Source: Microcoleus vaginatus_C (GTDB lineage Bacteria; Cyanobacteriota; Cyanobacteriia; Cyanobacteriales; Microcoleaceae). Taken from it: a DNA stretch of 64,000 nt. The stretch's first letter is position 1. The number at the start of each line of letters is the position of its first letter. The DNA lies in NCBI GenBank assembly GCA_040004035.1, contig JAMPLN010000006.1. One strand, written 5' to 3'. Shown here in pieces: positions 26,002 to 33,881 of this stretch. The translations under genes and the position numbers were made by a program. A model generated the notes under the pieces. The model was not told the DNA's origin. It saw only the letters and a program-made list of their open reading frames with translations, and did no database searches.

Positions 26002-26796
26002 GTGAACTACTTATTACTATCCTTTCTCAGCTTTTTTGTGGGCATAATTGTTGGTTTGACCGGAGTTGGCGGAGCTTCGCTCATCACCCCAATGTTAATT
26101 TTTGTTTTCCATGTTCCGGCATCAATTGCTATTAGTTCGGATGTCGTAGCTGCCACACTGATGAAAGTTGTTGGTGGCTTCAAACACTGGCAGCAAAAAA
26201 CCCTAGACTTGCAAATAGTTAAGTGGCTGGCTTTGGGCAGCGTGCCCGGTTCGCTGACGGGCGTGTGGATTTTACACTGCATCAAATCCAGCGGAAGTCA
26301 GGACTTAGACAGCATATTGCTGCGCGTTCTCGGAGTAGGGATCGCACTAATTGTAGCTTTATCGCTGACCCAATTAGTGGTCAAAACATTTTTCCCTAAG
26401 TTTAAATTCCCTTCGCCCCCTAAATGGGACTTAAATACTAATTATGGCCGTATTTGTACTGTGAGTGCGGCAGCAATTTTAGGCTGCATAGTGGGAATTA
26501 CTAGCGTGTCTTCCGGTTCGATGTTTGCACTGTTGCTGATTGCTTTTTTCCGCCTGGATACTTCTAAATTGGTGGGTACAGATATTTCGCAGGCGGCAAT
26601 TTTGTTGATGTTTACATCTCTGGGACACCTCAGCCTCGGAACAGTAGACTGGAGTTTAGTATTGCCAATTTGGTTGGGTTCGGTGCCGGGAGTTTTAGTA
26701 GGTGCTAAATTCTGCCAAATTATGCCTCAACGCCCGCTAAAGTTTGTTATTTACGGAATGTTGGCAATGGCTAGTTGGAAGTTGTATCAAGTCTGA
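26002..26796 (+). CDS. TauE/SafE family sulfite/organosulfonate exporter
   Basis: 264 aa, about eight membrane helices in two halves; VGLTGVGGASLITPML near residue 16-31 and VGITSVSSGSMFALLL in the second half are the paired glycine-rich motifs of TauE/SafE (DUF81) proteins. Members move sulfite, sulfoacetate or related anions across the inner membrane. The start is uncertain: GTG 26002 or TTG 25990. The sulfur genes downstream support a sulfur-anion role. Confidence 0.85.
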   Translation: MNYLLLSFLSFFVGIIVGLTGVGGASLITPMLIFVFHVPASIAISSDVVAATLMKVVGGFKHWQQKTLDLQIVKWLALGSVPGSLTGVWILHCIKSSGSQDLDSILLRVLGVGIALIVALSLTQLVVKTFFPKFKFPSPPKWDLNTNYGRICTVSAAAILGCIVGITSVSSGSMFALLLIAFFRLDTSKLVGTDISQAAILLMFTSLGHLSLGTVDWSLVLPIWLGSVPGVLVGAKFCQIMPQRPLKFVIYGMLAMASWKLYQV

Positions 26797-26876
26797 AAAG
26801 TAGGGGTAGTGCCGAGCCCATTGGTGTCAACAATCCCCTAAAAACCTTTGTATATCTTGTTGAGAGCCGAGTCTAG

Positions 26877-26968
26877 ATCCCCCTAAATCCCCCTTAAGAA
26901 GGGGGACTTTGAGAAGAATCTTGTCCCACCCCCTACTCCCCTTATTAAGGGGGGTGAGGGGGGATATA
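26877..26968. repeat. Dispersed C-rich inverted repeat
   Basis: Two hairpin-forming halves, CCCCCTTAAGAAGGGGG and CCCCTTATTAAGGGG, flanked by C-runs or G-runs. This is a well-known type of cyanobacterial intergenic repeat. It lies between the convergent TauE and cysK genes. Confidence 0.75.
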
Positions 26969-27033
26969 GACTTCGATACCACAAGAGAGACGGTGGGTTT
27001 AACGTTAAGTTGTCACCACTGCCCTACTACAAT

Positions 27034-28014
27034 TTAATAATTGCTGACTAATGCTTCGAGTTCGCTGACAGTCGGCAATTCTAAATCTTTGAACAAGGCT
27101 GTACTGAGGTAGCGTTCGCCATAAGAAGGCTGGACAAAAACTATTAATTTTCCAGCATTTTCGGGACGCTTGCCGACTTGAATTGCGGCAAACAAAGCGG
27201 CGCCGGCAGAAATTCCTGACAACAATCCTTCTTCTCTGGCAAGTCGGCGACTGTAGGCGATCGCATCTGCGTCGGTAACTGTAATCACCTCATCAATTAA
27301 CTCTGGTTTCAACACTTCTGGGATGAATCCTGCGCCAATCCCTTGAATTTTGTGAGCACCAGATTTACCTCCAGAAAGCACGGGGCTGCTTGCGGGTTCA
27401 ACTGCGATCGCCTTAAAACTCGGTTTCCGCTGTTTAATTACCTCACCAACTCCCGTAATTGTGCCGCCGGTGCCAACTCCAGCCACTAAAAAATCTACTT
27501 TACCCTCTGTATCTTCCCAAATTTCCTCAGCCGTTGTTTCCCGGTGAATTTTTGGATTAGCGGGGTTGCGAAACTGTTGCAGCATGAAAGCATCGGGCGT
27601 TTCTTCTACAATTTCTTCCGCACGGGCGATCGCGCTTAACATCCCTTCATGTCCCGGAGTTAATTCCAACCGAGCTCCGTAAGCTTTCAGCATCGATCGG
27701 CGTTCCGTACTCATCGTATCCGGCATCGTTAAAATCAGACTGTACCCTTTCGCCGCCGCGATCATTGCCAAAGCAATTCCCGTATTGCCTGAAGTCGGTT
27801 CAACTAAAATTGTTTTCCCCGGTTGGATTAACCCCGCCTCTTCTGCAGCCTGAATCATGCTCGCCGCAATCCGATCTTTTACCGAAGCAGCCGGATTCAT
27901 CCCTTCCAATTTGGCCACAATTTGAGCAACTACTCCTTCGGCTTGGGGAATTTTATTGAGCTGAACTAAAGGAGTTCTGCCAATTATTCCTGTAACATCC
28001 TTAGCAATTCTCAT
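27034..28014 (-). CDS. cysK: Cysteine synthase A (O-acetylserine sulfhydrylase)
   Basis: CysK joins O-acetylserine and sulfide into cysteine with PLP. In the 326 aa, NPAASVKDR places the PLP lysine at residue 46, EPTSGNTGIALA at 72-83 is the asparagine/substrate loop, and GTGGTITGVGE near 176-186 is the phosphate-binding loop. Length is standard. It is directly downstream of the Rrf2 regulator gene (18 bases), so the pair is probably one operon. The sulfide source could be assimilatory reduction or the sulfur-transfer genes nearby. Confidence 0.97.
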   Translation of the reverse strand: MRIAKDVTGIIGRTPLVQLNKIPQAEGVVAQIVAKLEGMNPAASVKDRIAASMIQAAEEAGLIQPGKTILVEPTSGNTGIALAMIAAAKGYSLILTMPDTMSTERRSMLKAYGARLELTPGHEGMLSAIARAEEIVEETPDAFMLQQFRNPANPKIHRETTAEEIWEDTEGKVDFLVAGVGTGGTITGVGEVIKQRKPSFKAIAVEPASSPVLSGGKSGAHKIQGIGAGFIPEVLKPELIDEVITVTDADAIAYSRRLAREEGLLSGISAGAALFAAIQVGKRPENAGKLIVFVQPSYGERYLSTALFKDLELPTVSELEALVSNY

Positions 28015-28032
28015 GGCTTAATTTCTCTCCCT

Positions 28033-28479
28033 TTAAATGTAGTACATGGGATGTGCTTGCTTGCGAACATCCCGCTGTTCGCACAAATCTTGTAATGTGT
28101 ATTTTCCCAAAACAGCCCAAGATGCCTGTTGAGCTTCCTGCCAGATTTCTAGCACCGCAGTTTTTTCTATTGTTACAGATTCCGAAACTTTTTGGGTCGG
28201 GCCGCTGCCGTCGCCTTCAAGAGTCGAAAACACCTCTAGCAAAGTAATTTGCCAAGGATCTTTCGCCAGCAAATAACCGCCTTTAGCACCCCGCAAACTC
28301 TGGACAATACTTGCACGCCGCAGCACGGCAAGAATTTGGTCTAAATAGCGTTCCGGTATCTCTTGAGAAGCAGTAAGTTCGCTTACTGTTAGGGGCGAAT
28401 CCTTCGGGTGGTGGCTCGCCAGTTCCAAGAGCGCTAACAGGGCATATTGTACTCTAGAAGATAGTTCCACATTCCCCAC
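28033..28479 (-). CDS. Rrf2 family transcriptional regulator (CymR/IscR-like)
   Basis: 148 aa with the Rrf2 winged HTH: SSRVQYALLALLELA, IPERYLDQILAVLRRA and the wing LRGAKGGYLLAK near 63-74. The three-cysteine Fe-S cluster motif of IscR-type members is absent: there is a single cysteine near residue 134. That, and linkage to cysK, is like CymR, the cysteine-metabolism repressor that works with CysK in Firmicutes. The start is GTG. An AT-rich palindrome at 28498-28518 upstream is a candidate operator. Confidence 0.9.
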   Translation of the reverse strand: MGNVELSSRVQYALLALLELASHHPKDSPLTVSELTASQEIPERYLDQILAVLRRASIVQSLRGAKGGYLLAKDPWQITLLEVFSTLEGDGSGPTQKVSESVTIEKTAVLEIWQEAQQASWAVLGKYTLQDLCEQRDVRKQAHPMYYI

Positions 28480-28497
28480 TGGCGATCGAGTTTAAAT

Positions 28498-28518
28498 TGT
28501 ACATTATATAATAGTACA
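28498..28518. promoter_or_regulatory. AT-rich palindrome in divergent Rrf2 / small-protein promoter
   Basis: TGTAC and GTACA enclose ATTATATAAT, itself a perfect palindrome, so the site is almost fully symmetric with one extra A. It contains TATAAT readable on both strands. Placement between the Rrf2 gene (start 28479) and the small four-cysteine gene (start 28581) fits autoregulation and control of both. Confidence 0.5.
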
Positions 28519-28580
28519 CAATTCCGGTAGGTGTACAGGTGTTAGTATATTTTTATTACAAAAACGGTTGGAGAAATCCC

Positions 28581-28814
28581 GTGAGCAACGTAAATGTAGG
28601 TTTAAGCTGTCGGCACTGTCGGTATTACGAGCAGCACGGGCACAGGGGCGGAAACTGCCGGATGCTCGGCGTGGGCGTAAAGGGTGGGTGGAAAGCTTGT
28701 CCGTTTTTGGTTCCACCCTTTGCACCGTCTTGGGAACACCCAGAAGCGGGTAGATCCCGAAAGTCTCAAATGTTGCAGGGAGCGAGTATTTTACAAGCAA
28801 TACCCCCGCCTTAA
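28581..28814 (+). CDS. Small four-cysteine protein, divergent from Rrf2-cysK
   Basis: 77 aa from GTG 28581, with GGAG ahead of it. Cysteines at 10, 13, 26 and 40 (SCRHCRYY, GGNCRMLG, WKACPF) could bind zinc or an Fe-S cluster; the later part is Pro-rich (PPFAPSWE). I believe similar small proteins occur in other cyanobacteria, but I do not know a function. The reading frame extends upstream to 28539, but that would cross the ribosome-binding site. Linkage to the Rrf2-cysK pair suggests a role in redox, metal or sulfur biology. Confidence 0.7.
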   Translation: MSNVNVGLSCRHCRYYEQHGHRGGNCRMLGVGVKGGWKACPFLVPPFAPSWEHPEAGRSRKSQMLQGASILQAIPPP

Positions 28815-28891
28815 AGTAACTACTAAGTAGGTAGGCGGATATATGCTGTCTCATCTTTAAGTAGATTCATACTCACCTACTTGGCGGCAGT

Positions 28892-28919
28892 CAACAGGTG
28901 CGAGATATCGCATCTGTTG
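28892..28919. repeat. Hairpin, 12-bp stem with GATA loop
   Basis: CAACAGGTGCGA and TCGCATCTGTTG pair around GATA, with one G-T pair on the RNA level. It is about 80 bases after the small four-cysteine gene and has no T-run, so it may be a processing or stability element. Confidence 0.5.
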
Positions 28920-29227
28920 GCAGTGAGAAGAAAGAAATCAACACAAAGAAAAAAGCAAGTGCAATTGTTGCCCTTGCTTTTGAACTTATTGACGAGTCGA
29001 TGAGAAAATTTAGTTAACGCAAATTCGATACAAATTATCTATTGCCCAGACCATTCTGAATTTGATCGAAGATTGCACCGTCACCTTTGAACAGGGACGA
29101 TTTTAACAGAGGGGCTGATTTAAGAGAAAATACTGGCAAACCAGTTTTTTTCTTAAATGGCTGCAATACACTATCTGCGAGATGATGATTCCGCATTGAT
29201 GCTTCTTAGTTCCTCTTGTTTTTTCTC

Positions 29228-29405
29228 AGGTCGATTGAGCGCACAATTAAGTTTAATGCGCTTGACATAGAGCAAATGCAGCCTGATGAGATTTGCCCGG
29301 ATAATCTATAAGATTTCGCTGATGTGGCAATTCTTGTTAATGGCAACAGTGGCAAGATTGAGAGACTGTTTTGCTAGCAGTTGGGCGATCGCACTCAAGG
29401 TGCGT
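29228..29405 (+). pseudogene. Possible decayed coding remnant
   Basis: One frame reads RSIERTIKFNALDIEQMQPD, then EICPDNL, a stop at 29309-29311, then DFADVAILVNGNSGKIERLF, C and another stop. The composition is much more protein-like than the neighbouring frames, but two stops interrupt it and no start is seen. I do not recognise the family. Confidence 0.3.
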
Positions 29406-29517
29406 TCGCCACCTCTCTCTACTTAATCTAATACATTACACTACTAAATACTAAATATCTATAGGAAAACAGTAGTTAATGTTTTTAAGGCGCGCTTGGC
29501 GGGAAAATGCGACATCT

Positions 29518-29548
29518 GTAGGGACAAAGGCTTTGCCTTTGTCCCTAC
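29518..29548. repeat. Perfect 13-bp hairpin downstream of the YeeE gene
   Basis: GTAGGGACAAAGG and CCTTTGTCCCTAC pair around CTTTG. It lies about 30 bases after the YeeE stop (minus strand) and may end the rhodanese-YeeE transcript; similar GTAGGGACAAAGG hairpins are dispersed in cyanobacterial genomes. Confidence 0.7.
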
Positions 29549-29579
29549 CCGCAGGTCGATCGCCTATTCATGTTGGAAA

Positions 29580-30848
29580 TTAATTCTCAAGTCGGAAGAG
29601 CGATCGCAATTTAATTCCCGCAACGCTTCCCAACAAAGCAGTCGCAATCCACAGCCAACCGTGCAAACTGGTAGAAGCAATACCGCTAAAAAAAGCGCCG
29701 ACATTGCAGCCAAAAGCCAGCAACGCTCCGTAACCCATCATGAAACCGCCGCTCAAAACGGCTGTAACTTTGGGTAACGAAAGGTTTGTTTTGACGGTGA
29801 ATTTGCCAGCCAAAGCCGCCGCTAAAACTGCTCCCAAAACAATGCCAAAATTCATCACGGAAGTAACATCAGCAAAGATGCCTTTTTGCAGGGATTCCAA
29901 CTTGTCGGGAGTATTCCAAAACGGGTTAGTTGTTGGATTCCAACCGAAAGCGGTAGCAAGTTCTGCCGCCCACAAAGTAAACCCCCAAGTCACTCCCCAA
30001 GGCCTGCCGTCAATTAACAGTTTTACCCAGTTGAGAAAGGCAAGGGCAAAAGCTCCGGCAGCCAGAGGCCAAGGCCCGTAAAGCCATTGATTCTTGATGT
30101 GAGATTGAGGAGTTTTAATGATAAAATCTGCTGTTAAGGGTTGCTTGCCATTGGTGCGATTCCACTGCCAGAGGGCGATCGCAATTAACAGAAATACGCT
30201 TAGCTGCAAGATGACTGCGGGCATCCATCCCAAAGTTTTTCCTAAAGATATCGGTGGCAGCGAGGGCAAATGCCACAAATGTCTGGTCAAACTTCCTGCA
30301 AAAGAACCGATGCAAAAAGTCAGCAGCGTTAACAGCATTGACGTGCTGCCGCCGCCAATTGTCCAAAGCGTGCCGCAAGCGCAGCCGCTGCCCAATTGCA
30401 TTCCAATTCCGAATAGAAAAGCGCCGATCGCATTTTGCCAGCCCACAGGCGCAACAGCCCCGGCTATTTTGTGTCCGAATGCCTCTCCTGATGCAAGTAC
30501 GGGAGCAAAAAGTACAGTAGCAATTCCTAACATCAACAAGTGCGCTAAAACACCTGTAATATCGCGCTCTGCAAATAATTTGCGGTAAGCAGAAGCAAAG
30601 CCAAAACTTGCATGATACAAACTCGCGCCCAGCAAGCCTCCAATCAGAAATAAAACGCTCTGCCGCCAGCCGTAGGCGCTCAAACCGGCCGCACCAGCAG
30701 CAAATAGCGTCAGTATCAGAGCTAAAATCGGACGCTGCGATCGGGGCGGCGAAGTTTTTGTCAGCCGTGAAAAAGCAATTTCTGCGGTGTTATTCACAAT
30801 AAAATACTTGACTCCAGAAACAACTGTAAAGCGAGGCAGAGCCTCCAT
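29580..30848 (-). CDS. YeeE/YedE family sulfur-compound transporter
   Basis: About 422 aa with some ten membrane helices arranged as two YeeE/YedE units. Each unit has the family cysteine motif: GIGMQLGSGCACGTLW in the first and YGALLAFGCNVGAFFSGI in the second. Family members import thiosulfate or related sulfur, with the cysteines relaying the anion. Starts are ambiguous: ATG 30917 and 30890 overlap a separate small gene, so I prefer ATG 30848 (a GTG at 30797 is also possible). It follows the exported rhodanese and the small exported protein in one apparent operon. Confidence 0.88.
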   Translation of the reverse strand: MEALPRFTVVSGVKYFIVNNTAEIAFSRLTKTSPPRSQRPILALILTLFAAGAAGLSAYGWRQSVLFLIGGLLGASLYHASFGFASAYRKLFAERDITGVLAHLLMLGIATVLFAPVLASGEAFGHKIAGAVAPVGWQNAIGAFLFGIGMQLGSGCACGTLWTIGGGSTSMLLTLLTFCIGSFAGSLTRHLWHLPSLPPISLGKTLGWMPAVILQLSVFLLIAIALWQWNRTNGKQPLTADFIIKTPQSHIKNQWLYGPWPLAAGAFALAFLNWVKLLIDGRPWGVTWGFTLWAAELATAFGWNPTTNPFWNTPDKLESLQKGIFADVTSVMNFGIVLGAVLAAALAGKFTVKTNLSLPKVTAVLSGGFMMGYGALLAFGCNVGAFFSGIASTSLHGWLWIATALLGSVAGIKLRSLFRLEN

Positions 30849-30855
30849 TTTAGCG

Positions 30856-31017
30856 CTAAGTTTTTCGCGGCGAAGTCTCCGATTTTTCATCGGGTTGTTC
30901 GCTAGGAGTGCAAGCAACGGAATTATCTGCTTGTCGGTGCTCAGCTATTGTTGATAAACCAAAGCCAATCGCGCTGATTATTCCGAGCATTGATATCGAG
31001 ATAATTGCTGTTTTCAT
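30856..31017 (-). CDS. 53-aa exported or membrane-anchored small protein
   Basis: MKTAIISISMLGIISAIGFG begins a typical signal peptide or single membrane anchor, followed by a short polar tail with one cysteine (SVACTPSEQ) and a charged end. GAGGTAG stands just before the ATG. It lies between the rhodanese and YeeE genes, about 55 bases after the former, and its stop is 8 bases before the preferred YeeE start, suggesting translational coupling. No family recognised; the lone periplasmic cysteine may matter next to a rhodanese. Confidence 0.55.
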   Translation of the reverse strand: MKTAIISISMLGIISAIGFGLSTIAEHRQADNSVACTPSEQPDEKSETSPRKT

Positions 31018-31072
31018 TCTACCTCTTAGGTCAATTTTTACCCAAAATTGCTGTTAACTACAGATTTGTTTT

Positions 31073-32029
31073 CTACACTGCTTGTTCCGGACCAGTTTCT
31101 ACAGGTAAATTAGTCTGACTGTATTCAGTCCAAGAACCTTCGTAGATTCTGACTTTGGGATAGTTCAGCAAGTGTTTCAAAACTACATATTGCAGCGTTG
31201 CTTCCCGCCCCGTACTGCAAGTAACGATGATGTCGCTGTTGCGATCGATCTTTTTAGCTGCCAAAACCTGCTTGATTTCGTCGAGAGACTTCAACTTGTG
31301 CGGGTTTTCAGCATCGGTAAAAGTCGGCCAGGGAATGTTGCGAGCGCCGGGAATGTGTCCGTTGCGCGTCCAGATTTTTTCTTCCCCTTGAAATAGTTTT
31401 TCCGGTCTGGGATCGATGAATGTGACGCCTGCTTTGCCAATTAAATTTTTGACTTCATCCAGGGTGACACGAATTGATTTGTTATCGCGGACAGTCAGTG
31501 TACCGGCCGCGTATTTTGGAAACTCTTTCGTCACAGTTTGAGCTGCTTTGTAACCCGCATAACCTCCGTCGATAACTGCTATGTTCGAGTGTCCCAATCG
31601 CTCTAATACGTAAGCAACCATTGTCGCGCCGAGAATGTCTCTGCCGTCGGAATAAACTAAGACGAGGCTGTTGTCTGTTACTCCTGCCCGCGACAGTAAT
31701 TGCCCCAGTTTATCCGGCGTTAGATACTGTACTGGCAAACCGCTGTCCGGCCCGCGCAAGGTGTTGTCGGCGATGTTGACTGCGTTGGGAAGATGCCCGA
31801 TAAAGTAGTCCATTGGATTGGTGCGGACATCGAGAATTCGCAGGTTTTTGTCGCTGGCGTTTTGGGCAACCCACGCGGGGGAAACGAATTGAATTTTACT
31901 TTTTGATTCCGCTGCTTGGGTTGGGAAAAATGGGAACAGAGGAATTGCGATCGCCAGCACCGCTAGGACGGCAATTAATGCCTCTATTTTCTTTCTTTTA
32001 AATCGAGCTTTCAGGGATTTAGTTTTCAT
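31073..32029 (-). CDS. Exported two-domain rhodanese (sulfurtransferase)
   Basis: 318 aa. After MKTKSLKARFKRKK comes a hydrophobic core ending with PTQAA, a signal peptide or anchor. Two rhodanese domains follow (about 55-175 and 190-310); the C-terminal one carries the active-site cysteine near residue 271 in VTCSTGREAT. Family enzymes move sulfane sulfur from thiosulfate or mercaptopyruvate to an acceptor; here the work would be in the periplasm. I chose ATG 32029 with AGAGGAAAG upstream; the longer frame to 32167 runs through the promoter. Site 32123-32137 is a candidate operator. Confidence 0.93.
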   Translation of the reverse strand: MKTKSLKARFKRKKIEALIAVLAVLAIAIPLFPFFPTQAAESKSKIQFVSPAWVAQNASDKNLRILDVRTNPMDYFIGHLPNAVNIADNTLRGPDSGLPVQYLTPDKLGQLLSRAGVTDNSLVLVYSDGRDILGATMVAYVLERLGHSNIAVIDGGYAGYKAAQTVTKEFPKYAAGTLTVRDNKSIRVTLDEVKNLIGKAGVTFIDPRPEKLFQGEEKIWTRNGHIPGARNIPWPTFTDAENPHKLKSLDEIKQVLAAKKIDRNSDIIVTCSTGREATLQYVVLKHLLNYPKVRIYEGSWTEYSQTNLPVETGPEQAV

Positions 32030-32122
32030 TTTCTTTCCTCTTGCATTGTCTCTGTCGAAAAGCACAAAAAGCTCCTCGCTGCTAGAGAGCAGATCGCTCC
32101 CTGCAGTAATCACCTTAAACTT

Positions 32123-32137
32123 GACCGATTTACCGTA
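32123..32137 (-). promoter_or_regulatory. Candidate sulfur-regulon operator upstream of rhodanese
   Basis: On the minus strand TACGGTAAATCGGTC, about 95 bases before the rhodanese ATG; TATAAT lies directly upstream of it on the same strand. It differs from the cysA site at a single base. Confidence 0.6.
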
Positions 32138-32245
32138 TATTATAGGTATAGCTGTTGATTGTTGCACAGACAGTCTCAGAAAGTCAATAGTTTTTTTTAG
32201 TAGCGAAGGATACAGGAATTTTGGGGCGATTCCCTCCGGGATAGC

Positions 32246-32263
32246 TTCGCACGCGCGTGCGAA
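32246..32263. repeat. Perfect 18-bp palindrome TTCGCACGC/GCGTGCGAA
   Basis: Fully symmetric GC-rich sequence within a block (about 32225-32310) that has a second hairpin, CTCGC...GCGAG, downstream. It lies just beyond the Crp/Fnr stop codon, on the 5' side of the rhodanese gene, and could be a dispersed repeat or terminator. Confidence 0.6.
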
Positions 32264-32321
32264 TTGGCCCGTGTCAGCAACGGACTCGCGAGCACGCGGG
32301 TGCGAGACATTGATTCTACCC

Positions 32322-32906
32322 TTAGATTTCGTAGTGCCAAACCTCGGAAGGTTGTAGAATAATCCGGTGGAGAGGCAGACGATCGATCAAGCCTTGCTGC
32401 TCAAAATGACCGAGGGTGCGAGTGACAGTTACGCGACTTGTACCGATAATTTCTGCAATGTCCTGATGCGTTAAAATCATATCTATCAGATGTCCTTGCT
32501 CTACCTCAGAACCAAACCTCTTAGCCAGCCAGGTTAATAGTTGATAGAGCATAAAATCAACTCTTTTGTAACCTCGCATTACCATAAAGTCTTCAGCCTG
32601 CTGAATGTGATTGAGCAAAATATCTCTATTTAGCCAGCGATCGCCCGATAGTAAAATTGCCTCGACTTTAGTGAGGCATTCAATTTGAAAAGGATCGCAT
32701 TTTGATATCGGTTTGCCGATCGTATCACCAGGCCCCCACAATCCCAAGGTGATAATTGTGCCATCTTCAAGCCATGTTACAGTTCGCACTACTCCAGTTT
32801 CAATTTTCCAGAGAGCATTGCTTCTGTTGGGCAAGTGCGAGCGACGAGAAAATATATGTCTGCTCGTTTCATCAAAAGTTTTAGTGGAAAGAGAAGCAAT
32901 AGTCAT
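32322..32906 (-). CDS. Crp/Fnr family transcriptional regulator
   Basis: 194 aa. A short cyclic-nucleotide-like beta domain (about 30-105; SNALWKIETGVVRTVTWLEDG) is followed by a dimerisation helix and a Crp-type HTH, LTHQDIAEIIGTSRVTVTRTL near 146-166. The N-terminus is shorter than typical Crp and lacks Fnr cysteines, and residues for cAMP binding are not evident. A Crp-family protein (CysR) controls sulfate genes in Synechococcus; the setting between rhodanese and cysE makes a similar role plausible but unproven. Confidence 0.88.
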   Translation of the reverse strand: MTIASLSTKTFDETSRHIFSRRSHLPNRSNALWKIETGVVRTVTWLEDGTIITLGLWGPGDTIGKPISKCDPFQIECLTKVEAILLSGDRWLNRDILLNHIQQAEDFMVMRGYKRVDFMLYQLLTWLAKRFGSEVEQGHLIDMILTHQDIAEIIGTSRVTVTRTLGHFEQQGLIDRLPLHRIILQPSEVWHYEI

Positions 32907-32993
32907 AGCCAGTTACTGAAAGAATAAAAGTTAGTTTTTCCAATGACAGCAGGATAGTGTGGCTGGCAAAAATCTATATAAATTAAAGATTTA

Positions 32994-33725
32994 CTAGATT
33001 CCTGCACCGTCTAAAAACTGTGTAATGAATATATCAGAAGACAGGAATAATTTATGTTTTGCGACCTCTGCTTGCTCTGATTGAGTGGTTTTGAGCGGAG
33101 ATTGTTGAGATTTCAAAAAAGCAACCTGCTCTTCTAAATCCTTAATTCTATCGAACAAAGCTCGAATCGCTTGAGCTTCCAAATCCGGTAGACCTTGAGA
33201 ATTTAGAGGATCTTCCACCTGCTTTTTCCGAGAGATAATGCGGCCGGGGATTCCCACAACTGTGCAATCGCTAGGGACATCCCGCAGCACTACCGAACCC
33301 GCACCAATCCGAACATTATTGCCAATTTGAATATTGCCTAAAACTTTAGCACCCGCTCCTACCACTACATTTTCTCCCAGCGTTGGATGCCGTTTTCCTA
33401 TTTCTTTACCCGTGCCACCAATGGTCGCTCCTTGATAAATTACAGCATAATCTCCAACGATCGCAGTTTCGCCAATTACCACCCCCATGCCGTGGTCGAT
33501 AAACACCCCCCTACCAATTTTTGCTCCTGGGTGGATCTCAATACCTGTTAAAAAGCGACTTACTTGGGAAATCAAGCGCGGTACAAACGGCAGGCCAGCG
33601 GAATAAAGCCAGTGTGCTGTCCGGTGCAAAAAAAGTGCTTGCAGTCCGGGATAGCAAAATAATACTTCCAGCCAGTTGCGCGCCGCGGGGTCGCGTTCGT
33701 AAATAATTTGCAAGTCACTGAACAT
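32994..33725 (-). CDS. cysE: Serine O-acetyltransferase
   Basis: CysE acetylates serine with acetyl-CoA, the committed step to cysteine. The 243 aa begin MFSDLQIIYERDPAARNW and include a left-handed beta-helix of hexapeptide repeats with the catalytic region IHPGAKIGRGVFIDHGMG and GATIGGTGKEIGKRHP. After the helix there is a ~60-residue tail with a coiled-coil-like stretch (FDRIKDLEEQVAFL) not found in the short forms. A longer start at 33785 exists in frame, but ATG 33725 fits the family. It supplies the substrate of the cysK product about 5 kb away. Confidence 0.95.
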   Translation of the reverse strand: MFSDLQIIYERDPAARNWLEVLFCYPGLQALFLHRTAHWLYSAGLPFVPRLISQVSRFLTGIEIHPGAKIGRGVFIDHGMGVVIGETAIVGDYAVIYQGATIGGTGKEIGKRHPTLGENVVVGAGAKVLGNIQIGNNVRIGAGSVVLRDVPSDCTVVGIPGRIISRKKQVEDPLNSQGLPDLEAQAIRALFDRIKDLEEQVAFLKSQQSPLKTTQSEQAEVAKHKLFLSSDIFITQFLDGAGI

Positions 33726-33830
33726 ATTTAGTCTCGCCGTGTTTGGGTTATACAGTATCGGCAGTGCCGACGGTTTAAGCTGCATAAAGCAGTATTGATT
33801 GTGGCATTATTACATATAATACTATAATCC

Positions 33831-33845
33831 GACCGAATTACAGTA
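33831..33845 (-). promoter_or_regulatory. Candidate sulfur-regulon operator upstream of cysE
   Basis: On the minus strand TACTGTAATTCGGTC, about 105 bases before the cysE ATG, with a TATAGTATTATA stretch downstream that could hold the -10 box. It matches the cysA site at 14 of 15 positions. Confidence 0.6.
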
Positions 33846-33881
33846 GTTAATGATAAAAAAATTTTTCTTCCCCAGCCCTCT

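Larger units (their letters stand above)
28815..29517. other. Long intergenic stretch with hairpin and a possible gene remnant
   Basis: About 700 bases without an intact gene. It contains a hairpin at 28892-28919 and a stretch near 29228-29405 that reads like decayed protein. The rest gave no recognisable RNA or repeat. Confidence 0.5.

Noticed and set aside
29309..29396. Stop-codon readthrough or recoding
   Set aside because: No SECIS, pyrrolysine context or conserved downstream element; simple decay is more likely.
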